This document shows, piece by piece, positions 1 to 10,519 of a stretch of DNA of 64,000 nucleotides. Origin of the DNA: Mixophyes australis. Taxonomy: Eukaryota > Chordata > Amphibia > Anura > Limnodynastidae. The position numbers were made by a program, and so were the translations under genes. The stretch's first letter is position 1; every line of letters begins with the position of its first letter. The stretch spans positions 397,670,117-397,734,116 of the forward strand of contig JAVHZZ010000001.1 in assembly GCA_036250195.1 (NCBI GenBank), given 5' to 3'. The notes below the pieces were generated by a model that was given only the letters and a program-made list of their open reading frames with translations, was not told the DNA's origin and made no database searches.

Positions 1-540
1 TCGGAGGGTGAGAGGCGATGGTGAGGGGGGGGGGGGATTGGGGTTATAATAAATTGAGTGGATGCCGGGATCCAACTATATGGGGGGGGGGGGGGAAGGG
101 TTTGGACGCTTAAATGCTGTTTAAAAATGGGGGGGGGGGGAGAGGGGGGGTGTGTGGTTTTAGGATTGGTCTATGTGTGCGGTGCGGCGTACTATCGCTG
201 GATAATTATCTAAGTAATTGGCCTTTAGTAAGGAGTATGTCTCTTATATAATTGTGCGCGCCCTTGTGTGTGCTCGTGCACACACATATAGTTGATATAA
301 TGTACCTATTATGCATATGGCAAAAAGCTGTTTAGACGTATACATTTTTATATGTATATAGATGTTTGACTATGATTTTGTTGGGTAAGGGTGGTTGGGT
401 GGGATAGGGGTCTATTTTATAAAAATTGAGCTGCGTTTTTAATTTTAAGATTTTAAATTATGCATTTTGAGTATTTTAAGATTATCATTTTGTTGGATCA
501 GTGTATATTGGAGGGGAATTAGGGCTGGTAGGGGGTGAGG
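1..540. other. Gene-free G/T-rich flank with poly-G runs
   Basis: No gene is visible. The first 150 bases hold three G homopolymer runs (about 27-36, 81-95 and 129-140) in otherwise unremarkable sequence. The stretch next to 540 lies just downstream of the Penelope-like stop codon and may be its 3' end, but I see no clear boundary or target-site duplication. Confidence 0.6.
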
Positions 541-557
541 AGGTGGGAGGTGTATAC

Positions 558-2825
558 TTACAGGAAACTTCCCAGGTCGAAGTCAATGTTGAGTCCTCTC
601 GGTGTTATGGTTCCTAGTTTGTGAATCCATTTCGCTTCTTCCTGTGATATTAGTTTGATGTAGTCTCCTCCTCTCCAGGGTTTGGGGATTTGTTTGATGC
701 CAGTGAACTTTAGGCCTGAGGGGTCTTGATTGTGGGTAACTCTGAAGTGTTCAGATACGCTGTGGTTCTGTATTCCTTTTCTTATGTTCCTTATATGTTC
801 TGGGATCCGTGTTTTTAGGTTTCGGATGGTTCTTCCTACATATTGTAGTCCACAGGGGCATTCTAGGAGGTAAATTATTCCAGTGGAGTCACATGTCATT
901 TTGTCTTCAATCTTGTGTTTGCTGCTGTTGGAGTTTGAGGTGAAGATGGTCGTTGGTTTTGTGGAGCTGTGTCTTGTGGTTTTGCATGCCGTGCAACGGT
1001 TGCAGTGGTAGAAACCTTTCTTGCCTTCTTTGATCCAGGTTTCTTTGTTCCTCTTTTCTTTGCTGTTTGTTGGGATGAAGCTGGCTGTTAGTATGTTCTT
1101 TAGGTTTCTTGCTTTTCTGTATATTATCCGTGGTTTTTCCGGTAGATATTCTTTTAGTTGGTCGTCTTCTTGGAGTATGTGCCAGTGTTTTCTCAGTACG
1201 TTTTCTAGTTTGCTGTGGTTGCTGTGATAGTTTGTGATGAATAGTGGTGTGCTGTCTTCTTTTGTGTCTTTCTTTCTGTAGGTGAGTAATTCTTCTCTGT
1301 CCATGTTTTCCATTTTTTCAATTTCTTGGTTGAGATGTGTTTGGTCGTATTTCCTCTCCAGGAACTTTTTCTTCATGGTGTCTGCTTGTTCTCTGAAGGT
1401 TTCTAAAGAGGAGCAGTTTCTTCTTAGTCTCCTGAATTGACCTCCTGGGATGTTTTTCAGCCAGTTCCTGTGGTGGTTGCTACTGATGGGGATGTAACTG
1501 TTGCAGTCGACTGGTTTCATGTAGGTCTTCGTCTTTATCTTGTTATCTTCTACGTAGATCATGAGGTCCAGGAATTCGACTTGGGTTTTGCTTGAGTTTG
1601 AGGTGAACTTCAGGTTGAGGTTGTTTGTGTTGATGTGTTGCAGGAAGGAAATAAGATCTGTGTCATTTCCTCTCCAGATGAACATGATGTCGTCTATGTA
1701 CCTTTTCCAGGTAACTAGGTCTTGCTTGTGGGGGTTGTTGCTCCAGATGTTGTCGTCTTCCCATTTCGCCATGTATAGGTTTGCGTAGCTTGGTGCGAAT
1801 TTTGTTCCCATCGCGGTGCCTGTGATTTGCTTGTAGTATGCGTCTTCGAACCAGAAGTAATTGTGGTCTAGGATGAAGGAGATGGCTTCTATGATGAAGT
1901 TGGACTGGGCGGTTGGTATGTCCGAGTTGTTTCTTAGATAGTGGTTGCTGTGTTCGCATCCTTTTTCGTGGTCTATGATGGTGTAGAGAGAGGCCACATC
2001 GCATGTGACTAGAGTGTAGTTAGTTTCCCATTCGATTTCGTTCAAAACCTTCAGAATCTGTGTCGTGTCTTTGAGATGGCTTCTTTGTGTGTTCACTAGT
2101 GGTTGTAGGAATTTGTCGATGTATTCTGAGAGGTTGCTTGTGAGGGATTCGATGCCTGATACTATAGGTCTTCCGGGTGGTTTTTCTGTGTTCTTGTGAA
2201 TCTTTGGTAGATAGTAAAATACTGGTATTCTAGGGTGTGTTTTGTAGATGTAATTGTGTTCTTTTTTGTTCAGGATCCCGTCTTTAAGGCCTCTGCTGAG
2301 TAGTTTCTGGAGCTCTTTTTGGTATTTGCTGGTGGGGTCGGTTGCCACTCTGTCGTACGTGGTTTTGTCGTTGAGGAGTCTTGTTGCTTCTTCTATATAG
2401 TCTGACTTGTCCAGGATGACTATTCCTCCACCTTTGTCGGCTGGTTTTAGTATGATGTCCTTGTTTCCTTTGAGACTTTTGAGGGCTTGTTTTTCCTGTG
2501 GAGAGAGGTTAGGTAGTCTTACCTTATTTTCTTTTAGCTTGTTTAGGTCCTTTTCGACTAGGGTTTCGAAGGTTTTGATGTACGATCCTTTCATGTGTTG
2601 TGGGAAGAAGTTAGATCTGGTGGTGAGGTTTGTGTGGACGCATGCTTGGGTCTTTTCTGGTTCTCCACTTGATTTTGTGTCTTCTATGTCTTCCTTGTTA
2701 CATCTGTTGAAAAATTTCTTCAGACAGAGTTTTCTCGTGAATCTGTGAAGGTCGACGTAGGTGTCAAAGATGTCTATTCTGTTTCTTGGTGAGAATTTGA
2801 GGCCTTTGTTCAGGAGTGTGGTCAT
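558..2825 (-). CDS. Penelope-like element: reverse transcriptase with GIY-YIG endonuclease
   Basis: A 755-residue protein that would copy the element's RNA and nick the target DNA. The reverse-transcriptase core includes motif A (CDVASLYT) and the catalytic YIDD at residues 376-379 (codons 1700-1689). The C-terminal part has a CxxC pair (CNRCTAC) followed by a GIY-YIG nuclease, with IIYLLECPCGLQYVGRT around residue 650. RT plus GIY-YIG is the defining architecture of Penelope-like elements; the upstream cysteines suggest the Neptune/Poseidon branch, but I cannot place it firmly. The listed ATG is internal to conserved sequence: the same frame upstream reads EGIFNLSSLILTNH, which belongs to the family, so the real protein continues into the neighbouring frame at 2878-3891. 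No stop interrupts the RT or nuclease region, so this copy is young or recently active. It ends with TAA just inside 558. Confidence 0.9.
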   Translation of the reverse strand: MTTLLNKGLKFSPRNRIDIFDTYVDLHRFTRKLCLKKFFNRCNKEDIEDTKSSGEPEKTQACVHTNLTTRSNFFPQHMKGSYIKTFETLVEKDLNKLKENKVRLPNLSPQEKQALKSLKGNKDIILKPADKGGGIVILDKSDYIEEATRLLNDKTTYDRVATDPTSKYQKELQKLLSRGLKDGILNKKEHNYIYKTHPRIPVFYYLPKIHKNTEKPPGRPIVSGIESLTSNLSEYIDKFLQPLVNTQRSHLKDTTQILKVLNEIEWETNYTLVTCDVASLYTIIDHEKGCEHSNHYLRNNSDIPTAQSNFIIEAISFILDHNYFWFEDAYYKQITGTAMGTKFAPSYANLYMAKWEDDNIWSNNPHKQDLVTWKRYIDDIMFIWRGNDTDLISFLQHINTNNLNLKFTSNSSKTQVEFLDLMIYVEDNKIKTKTYMKPVDCNSYIPISSNHHRNWLKNIPGGQFRRLRRNCSSLETFREQADTMKKKFLERKYDQTHLNQEIEKMENMDREELLTYRKKDTKEDSTPLFITNYHSNHSKLENVLRKHWHILQEDDQLKEYLPEKPRIIYRKARNLKNILTASFIPTNSKEKRNKETWIKEGKKGFYHCNRCTACKTTRHSSTKPTTIFTSNSNSSKHKIEDKMTCDSTGIIYLLECPCGLQYVGRTIRNLKTRIPEHIRNIRKGIQNHSVSEHFRVTHNQDPSGLKFTGIKQIPKPWRGGDYIKLISQEEAKWIHKLGTITPRGLNIDFDLGSFL

Positions 2826-2877
2826 GTGGTTGGTCAGGATCAGGCTGCTTAAGTTGAAAATTCCTTCTGGTTTTATC

Positions 2878-3891
2878 TTTTTTCTTTTTCTGTGCGTTTC
2901 CTGATTCTCCTATTTGCGAGTAGTCCTCCTCTTTTTCCTCTTCGGAATCTGTGGATACTGTTTTTCTTTTCGTTGTTTGTGTCTGTTGTGGACGGTCTGG
3001 TGGGTCTGGGTGCTTCTGGAGAAACTCTAAAAAATGTTCCAGGGATTCTTCTACCTCTTGGGTTTGGCTTGTGTGGGTTGTGATGTTTAGGTCTTGGATT
3101 GTGTTCATTATCCTCTCTTGTTCTAGTTTTTCCGTGTCTTCGTGGTTTCTTTTGCCTTCCTTGTATTTCTGTCTTGCTAAATCTCTGTATTGGGTTTCGT
3201 AAGTGAAATTCTTTGCGTTTGGTGGTAGGTAGAATCTTCTCTGGTTGTTGGACTTTGGTAGTGTTGTGATTAGTGGTGGTCTTTGGTTTCTTTGTGGATT
3301 CTCTGTTTTCTGGTAGGTCGGGTAGGATGTTGTGGTTTGTGGTTTTTTCTTTCTTTCGATGTGTGGCGCTTGGTGGTGTGGAGGATGGTTGTGGGTTTGA
3401 CCTTCTTTGTAGTCTTTGTAGTCTCTGTAGAATTTTCTCTGTTTTGTCATGATGACACTGTCTTCCAGCTTGCTGAGTTTGTTCTGGGTAAGCGCCTGGA
3501 GTTGTTTGTAGTCTTCTAGGTTTGCTAGGGGTGTGAATTCTTCTTGTAGTGCTGTTATCTCTTTTTCTATTCCTTCTAGAGAGTCTTTTCTGTCTTGTAT
3601 GATTAGCCGTATAAGTTTCTTTGAGCATGTGTCTAGAGTGTTGTTCCATTCTGTTTCGAAGTTTGTTCCGCAAGGTGTGAAGGTTGGTTTCTTTTGGATG
3701 CGTAGCCCTCTTGGTATTCTGTCCTGTTCCAGATACTTGCTTAGGGTCGATTGGTCCCACCAGAGTTTTATTTCGATCGACCTCAGCTTGTATATTGGTA
3801 CTGTTGTCTGCTGCCGGCCCCTGACCTCTGCTTGGATTCCACTCCACTTGCCTGGGTTCTCCCCAGCCGGTACACACTTCGCGACCCTCTG
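2878..3891 (-). CDS. N-terminal part of Penelope-like element ORF (separate frame)
   Basis: This is the upstream part of the Penelope-like protein. The frame is open on the minus strand from a TGA at 3892-3894 down to the T-rich run (A-rich on the coding strand) at 2877-2890; its first ATG is at 3450. The part upstream of that ATG encodes an IEIKLWWDQSTLSKYL motif near 3780-3730, followed by a charged, probably coiled-coil stretch, which resembles the N-terminal region of vertebrate Penelope-like proteins as I remember them. A competing overlapping frame (2873-3940) is basic, low in complexity and looks like a shadow. The switch to the downstream reverse-transcriptase frame happens at the A-run, consistent with a 1-nt indel. 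No start codon can be fixed because the reading before 3450 lacks an in-frame ATG. Confidence 0.6.
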
Positions 3892-3894
3892 TCA

Positions 3895-4296
3895 GTCTGC
3901 AGCCCAGTCTGTCCCCACCATCAGGGGCTCCAGTGAACACCTGACTGGCAGAGTAGACTCCGGGTTGTGTTGTGCTGGCTGGAGGGGTTCCTAACAGTGA
4001 GTGACATAATGTTACTCATCCAATGTTTTTAATGCCTCTGCAGCATTCCCACATGGAGTACCGATTGCTGATATGAAGGAGAAGCAGCCAGCAGCTTCTT
4101 ACATGTGAAGTTGCTGGCTGCTGCTCATTCATGTCCGTGTTATGCTGGGAGTGTGGCACTATGATATCAATGCCAAGCGCCACACTCTTAGTCCCAGGAG
4201 GAGAGGATGCTGCCTTCATCTCCCGCCTGCTAAGATAAACAGTGGTGACAAGGGTGCCATGTTTGAGCCAGCCTGCTCAAGAGAGCTGTAGCTAGA
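3895..4296. other. Spacer, possible 5' end of the Penelope-like element
   Basis: No protein-like frame is seen. The part up to about 3990 may be the 5' leader of the Penelope-like element. At 4090-4130 a short imperfect inverted repeat (GCAGCCAGCAGC / GCTGGCTGCTGC) is visible. No clear terminal repeat of the element was found. Confidence 0.4.
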
Positions 4297-4345
4297 CCAT
4301 CACCATAATTTATTTATATAGCGCCACTAATTCTGCAGCGCCAAT
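4297..4345 (-). repeat. L2-type LINE 3' tail fragment (reverse)
   Basis: The sequence reads ATTTATATAGCGCCA then TGCAGCGCC, the reverse complement of the 3' terminus found at 5385-5430, 21800-21845 and 31370-31400. It is a strongly truncated copy, missing the GAT-repeat tail on its outer side. Confidence 0.6.
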
Positions 4346-4859
4346 GTTAGTAGTCAATACGAAAGTAATACCATAACCAATTTGTACAATCTAATAAGGT
4401 AAAGAATTGTCATATACACAGCAAAGAATATTGTCTTGATAGTGTTACTTATAAATGTGACATCACATTTGCCAAATGAATTGTAATGTTAGCTGATGAT
4501 ATTCTCTGTTTAGAACCCTCTATACTCCTTTTTTAACCTACATTTTTCACTGTTCATATAACCTGGTTTCACACACACACACACACACACACTTCCATTT
4601 AGGTTGGCAGACTGGGCAAGAAGTAGCCCCCTACCGTAAATATCCCCCACTACACACTCTTATTAAATACTTGAGTTTTTACCTGTGTTAAAATCTCTTT
4701 TCTAGCTATGGAAACTATTTGTTTCCTCTTTAGCTCCAACCTTTCTGCCTTTGCCCTTTTTTTTTTTTTTTTACCATCTCTCTTAAACTCAAAGTAATGT
4801 CTACCTAATCAACCTCTACATCGACATGTTGGCCACATTTTTAGCTCAGCCCTGCTACC

Positions 4860-7800
4860 TTAATGGTAAGTCTTGTATTTATTAATGCTAAGGGCTTAAA
4901 CTCACCTCACATGCGTAGATCAACCCATCGTTATTTTGCTTCTCAGAAGACGGATATAAGAGACACATTTCCCGACATATACCCCCCCTCCCCCCAGTTC
5001 AACAATCATAAACACCCTGTTATATGTCAACCAGCCCCTTGAAATGTAATGGTGTTGCTATTTTATTTGGTATTACCTGTCAGTTCAAGCTCCAAAAGAA
5101 AGTAACAGATAAAAAGATGATAATCCTCAATCATCATCTTAATTTCCCTAGATTACCCTATTACCATCCTCTACACTGCTAACGCAAGACAACAACCTTC
5201 TGACCAACATTGCAACACACATAGCCATTTGCAGTCTGGCTTGTCCATTGTGCAATATGATGTAGCAAATGCCCTTGTGTTTCTAACTCCCATTGTCCTA
5301 TAGATTGTAAGCTTTCGAGCAGGGTTCTCTTACCTCTCTGTCTGTATGTATTACCCAGTATTGTCTTATTAATGTTTCTTCCCAATTGTAAAGTGCTACG
5401 GAATTTGCTGGCGCTATATAAATAAATGTTGATGATGATGATGATCTTGGTGGGAAAACTGGGATCTGGATGTACCGCATTACTTTCACAGTATGCCCCT
5501 AACTTAAAGCAACTACCTTTACTTTAGACACTATGCCTTGAAATTCAAAAAGTTAGAGCAGGAGCCTTATTTATTATTGGGGATTACAAAGGTGCCCGTG
5601 ACTAAAAATGTATAGAACACCCCTACTGCTAAATCCATCTTGCTCGTTGACGTCAATATATCTTCTGCCTCCACCAGATTCTCACTGACCATGACTTGTA
5701 CAATGCTTGGAGAGTGAAGTACCCCAGCTACTCTAGACTTCACCCTTTTCTACCACATTCATATTCACCTGTTGACCTTCAATTAACCCATAAATAGTCT
5801 TTGAAAAACATCTCAAATACTTATTCTTCCTATGGCGTGGTCTATGTCCCTTTGATTTGGAAATGGGAGCCTTTTACTAAAACTTGTTCCCCTAGACCCT
5901 GGAGGTTGGCTGCTTATATATTTTCTGATTCAGAAATCATAAAAGAGAGTTTCATGAATGATATGCAAGCTAATAAGCCAGAGGAAACTTCCATAACTAC
6001 TGGTGCACGTTGCAAGCAGTTATGAAAGGCTGTGGTAATTCAAGCTACAGACAGAAACCAGAGAGCAAACGAAGAAGTCCTACATGAAAAGAATCCACTA
6101 GACCCCAAGGTTAAAGCAGACTTGAATGAAACTCGTAAAAAATTGCAGTCACACTTCAAAATGTTCTATCCCAACTTAATAAAAAATTATATACATAGGG
6201 AATAGAGCGAGCAAGCTCTTGGCAAACAGGCTCAAAGGGAAAAATTCTATTAACCTTATCAAGATTTTGAATTACAATCAGGGTGGGCATAGCTCTCTAG
6301 TCCTTTAGATATAGCAAACCAAACCAAATTACCGGCTATTATGAAAACTATATAACCTCCAGAATTATAGAGTAAACCCCCTATGAACAATTTCTTAGAT
6401 GCATTATACCTTCCCAATCTGTCCTCGGAATTAACGGTATCGCTGTGCTCCCCCTGGACAGAGGATGAAATTGAAAGAGCCAGCAAACCACTGAAAGAAG
6501 ATATTTTTTGTCACTTTGCAACCTGAGCTGACCCCAATACTCACTGCCTTATTTAATAATGCCACCTCCAACTCCTCGATTTCCTAAAAAATGCTATTGC
6601 TTTCACTTTCCTTTGACAAGCTTCAATAGTGATATATGTCCTCTATCCTCTCTACTGGCCTCTTCTTAAAAGCAGTATCTACCCTATATAACGGCTCTTT
6701 GGCACACGTTTATAGTAATGGTTTTCTGTCTTCACACTTTGACATTTCAAATGACACCATACAGAGTGTCCCCTATCACCTCTTGTGATTAGCAATAGCG
6801 CCTCTAGCATAAAAAAATAAGAAAATCTGATTACAGGTACAATCATTGGCAACATGCATCATTTTCACTGATTACATGCTATTGTTTGTGTCAAACCCTG
6901 AGAACTCGTTGTCAGCCCTACATCAAAATCTTCAACAATATTCTGAGACTTCATACTATACACTTAATACATCCAAGTCAGAAATCTTGGCTGTTGAAAC
7001 CCAAAAAGCCTCTTGAGACATTCACAAAGAAAAATATAAATATATCTGGTAATCTCCTTTTTTGAAATACATAGGCGTTCGCATACTTGAGAATCTTTCA
7101 CATATTATCATCAGTAACTACTCTGTCTTGTTAAACCAATTAACAACTCTGATAGAAACACGGGACAATTATGAGGTCTTGTGCCTGGGTATAATAGCGT
7201 ACGTAAAAATGATGCTTCTTCCTAAAATCTTGTACCTTATTTAGTTCCCGTACAGATTCTTAATACGTTTTATGGTGTTTCACTTACCTTCATTTGGAGA
7301 GGCAAATGCCCTAGACTAGCTAAACAGAAAATGGCAAGATTTAAGTTAAGGAGCGGTCTAGCTGCTCCCAAACTCAAATTATATGGGCTTGCATGTCCAT
7401 TGGTTCAGATTAAAGACTGGCTAGCACCTAGCCCATCCAAACCACAGGCAGATGTTGTAAAGCATCTATCAAACTCTTTTCCCCTAGAGAATCTTGTATG
7501 GGTGGACAAAAATCAAAGATTCCTGGCAGACCTATGGTGTCCCATCTTCTCATCTCTCGATCCCAAACTTGCAACTGACATCTTGGCACAACCAGGGCAT
7601 CATTAATCTATTTAAAGATTATAGTCTGATTTCTTTTGTTTAACTAAAAAGAAAAGTGTAATATCCCTGTCCAAGATTTCTATAAATATTTACAAACTCA
7701 TCATTGGATTCAATCTCAAGACAGCTCCCTACCCGTCTTTAAACCTCCTTCTTTTATTAATCTAAGACTATGAACATCTGGACACAAGGGTGGAGTATCC

Positions 7801-7978
7801 TTCTGAAATAATTACCTCATAAACTTGTTAGTAGAACATAAATTGACAGCTCAACTTAAATGGAGAACAGATCTACAAATCACTCTGACAGAAGACGATT
7901 GGGAACATATTTTTAAAATGATTTAAAGATGTCTAGATGCATCCACCATTCAGAAATGGTAATCAAACTTAGTCATAG
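4860..7978 (+). pseudogene. Decayed L1-type LINE ORF2
   Basis: Fragments in several frames match the order of an L1 ORF2. About 4880-5080 is endonuclease start-like. About 5580-5790 gives endonuclease C-terminal sequence (TDHDLYNAWRVKYPSYSRLH...). About 6430-6570 gives the RT entry region (WTEDEIERASKPLKE). About 6710-6780 gives the motif before a PLSPL box. About 7050-7240 gives KYIGVRI and MMLLPKILYL. About 7250-7600 is the downstream region. Many stops and frameshifts make it a pseudogene. It is interrupted by an L2 tail at about 5140-5447 and its right side is cut by the solo LTR at 7979. The region 7610-7978 still looks L1-like but is very eroded. Family recognition rests on motif order by eye. 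Confidence 0.65.
5140..5447 (+). repeat. L2-type LINE 3' end inserted in the L1
   Basis: The sequence matches the 3' end of the longer L2 copy at 21530-21855: ACCCTATTA, CTCTACACTGCTAACGCAAGACAA, then ATAGATTGTAAGC...GAGCAGGG, TATTACCCAGTATTGT, CCCAATTGTAAAG and GCTATATAAATAAATG followed by GAT repeats. L1-like coding sequence is found on both sides, so it is a 5'-truncated insertion. The left boundary is approximate. Confidence 0.75.
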
Positions 7979-8735
7979 TGTTAGGCTGCCAGTTTGATAA
8001 CTAACTTGCAGAACAGATGACAGTGATCTTTATCTTTAGCAGCCGCCTTTCCCATAGAGCTTTATGTGCTCACAAATACTCAGATGCCTCCAGGACTTAA
8101 CTCTTAGCATACTGCAAGTTTGTTATATAATACCGCCGCGGCAGGCCAGAGGAGGCTGAGTAGATGGCAGCCGATGGTCAGACGTAAGCCGAGGTCAGGG
8201 GTCACAAGCAAGGTAGAATGGTCCGATAACACGCCAAAGGTCAGGGTCACAAGAGAAACAGCGGGGTCCAAGTTACAGGCCAAAGGGTCAGGGTCACAGG
8301 CAAGCAGGCAGAGTCCAAGGTACAGGCAAAAGTCACAACAGCAGGTCCAATAGGAAAACAGACAGAGTATCCAGAGGAACTGGAATAGGACAAGACCAGG
8401 TCAGCAGCAGGGTAAGTTCACGCTATAACAGGCAGGGAGGCTAAGCCATCCTTGCCTTAAATACTGGACCTAGCCTATCGGGGATCTGCCCTGAAACAAT
8501 CCACAGGAGCTGTTTAATTAATAGGAGATTCATTAATCAGCCCACAGGCTGAATAGACTTCAGCACACGCGCCTGGCTGCCCTGTGTTGCCGGGGCATGC
8601 TTAACAGAACACTCGGCGTGCAACGGTCATGGCCGAGAATCTGGAAGTGACGTCCCAGTCATCATGGAAATGGGCGGGACGCCGAGGAGAGGCAAAGAGT
8701 GCCGGCGGTGCCCGCAGCCACCCCGGTTCCTAACA
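7979..8735 (+). mobile_element. Solo LTR with 5-bp target duplication (family A)
   Basis: A 757-bp sequence begins TGTTAGGCTGCC and ends GGTTCCTAACA, so its ends are TGTTAG/CTAACA. It is flanked by CATAG at 7974-7978 and again at 8736-8740, a 5-bp target duplication typical of LTR-element integration. No internal coding region is present, which is what LTR-LTR recombination leaves. The interior has repeated 'GGTCA..GGTCACA' phrases, also seen in the related copies at 39893-40706 and, inverted, at 18896-19628. The GC-rich right third (8560-8735) contrasts with its AT-rich surroundings. Apparent open frames inside it are not coding. Confidence 0.88.
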
Positions 8736-8740
8736 CATAG

Positions 8741-10445
8741 ATTGTATTAGACCCCTGATAGTCACACCTGTCTGCAGGGGGATGACTATTTACTTGTTTC
8801 GGCTCTGACACTTACTAGTGTTCTGTCAGCCCTGAAAGGGTGACATTTCAACATATGCTGCCTCCCTGCTTCCAGAAGGTTGTCTCTGGGTTCACACTCA
8901 GTTGCTGTGTCTCTAGTCATATTGTTATATTCTGAGGTAATGCAGTCCCCCCGAATGAGGTCTCCTCACTATCATACAGCCACATTCTGAGGTAATTTCT
9001 CCCTCAATTCCTGTCCCATTTCACTCATATTATCTCTGTTATGATGTTCTTTGACCCTCATAGCAGTAGGCCATGGACCCACTCCACAGATTTCAGGAGG
9101 GATCCCGGGTCCTCCTCACATCCATCCTGGGTCCCTGGCTGTCCCTCTCTCCCCACACACTTCTGTTGAGCTCATATCAGTCTTATGTTGCTGAGCAACC
9201 ATTCTTGGTGTCTCTCCTCTGGGCCCTAGAGCCAGGGCTACACATTCAGTCACTGGGATGTGTGAATAACAATGCCAGAGGGAGCGTTACATTTATATAG
9301 AATTTATATGTGTATCTCTTTAAATTCTAGCCAGTAGATCCTGTTGAAATAAATTTGGCATTGTACTCTAAGGAGGCTAGGATAATATCTTATATGGTCA
9401 TATAATAGTTTAGAATTCCCTTTTTACCAAGAACACCACTTATGCTGCATCATTTAAATGCTTAAGTAATGGTGTTTTATATCTAGAATGTTTCTGGACT
9501 GTTTCATATTTAGAATCCAGACTCTGGGATCAATTAGGACCTCATCCTCCACTATTTCTTTTCCTTACATACATAACTCTTGTCACAGCAATAGGGTTTC
9601 TGGGATCCGTCTCAGGACCCTTGGGACTTGCTGTGGCAGGAATGTAGTGGAAACTGGGAGGCCGGATGAATGTCTTGCTCATAGAGGTTATTCTATCCCT
9701 TTATACCAGATGTTAGGAGAAGGAGTGCTAGACTGGACTCCGTACTGAAATCTGAACCTGATGGATTGGAACCTGAATGTGGGAAAGGGGGAACCTGAAC
9801 CCACGACCAGAGCCTCAGTACCGCCAAGAATTCAGAAACTCAGATGAATATAGTACCACAAGTGGAACTGGGAAGACTCAGAACTCAGGAGGTGAATATA
9901 CAGGGGTGGCAACCTCCTTAACAGAATAAGTCTGGAACTGGCCCTGGACAACTCAAAACCTGATGTAGTCTTGGAACTGTAAGTCGGTACCACGAAACAC
10001 AGATATGGCTCCAGAATGTGGATCATTCAGAAAAACAACTTCCTACCCCAGAGAGCCAGGAAGAGATTGAAGAGAGGATGATCCACACGGAAGGTAATAG
10101 CTGGAATCTGTACACGAGCAGATAGAATGAAGTTGAATCCACATGAGGAATTAACAGCCAAAGTCTTTATTTCAGCAGGCAGACTGAAGCTGAATTCACA
10201 CAACGGGTTAATGGTTAAAGTCTGTATCACAGCAAGCAGAGTAAGGCTGAGTTCACACAATGGTAAATGGTTCAAGTCCGTATCACAGCAAACAGTATGA
10301 AGCAGCAACAAACAGCAACAGTGGTGAACTGGAACCAGGAACTAGGAAGTGTTGCACTGGCAATTAGCTGAGTGTAGAATGAGAGTCTTATAGTCTGCAG
10401 AGGAAGCTAATTAGTGGATGAGATCAGGAGCTCAGACTCAGCAGG
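8741..10445. repeat. Gene-free region with degenerate ~65-bp tandem repeat
   Basis: No gene was recognised. From about 10090 to 10315 there are three to four diverged copies of a unit around 62-68 bp built on 'AAAGTCTGTATCACAGCA ... GAATTCACACAA'. The stretch 9700-10440 resembles in style the tandem-repeat-bearing LTR at 21938-23522 (runs of 'GGAACT', 'CAGCAAACAG'), so it may be a related LTR fragment. No terminal TG/CA ends or target duplication could be fixed. Confidence 0.4.
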
Positions 10446-10519
10446 ATGTTTAGCAAATGTCTCACCCAAGATGGCAGCCTCCAGTACAGCAAACAGAAGT
10501 CACACTTTATCCCAGGATT

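Noticed and set aside
1021..2748. Plus-strand frames across 1021-2748
   Set aside because: Antisense shadows of the Penelope-like reverse transcriptase.
2873..3940. 355-codon minus-strand frame with an ATG at 3940
   Set aside because: It overlaps the Penelope N-terminal frame; its composition is Arg/Thr/Lys low complexity, while the other frame carries the family-like LWWDQSTL and coiled-coil sequence.
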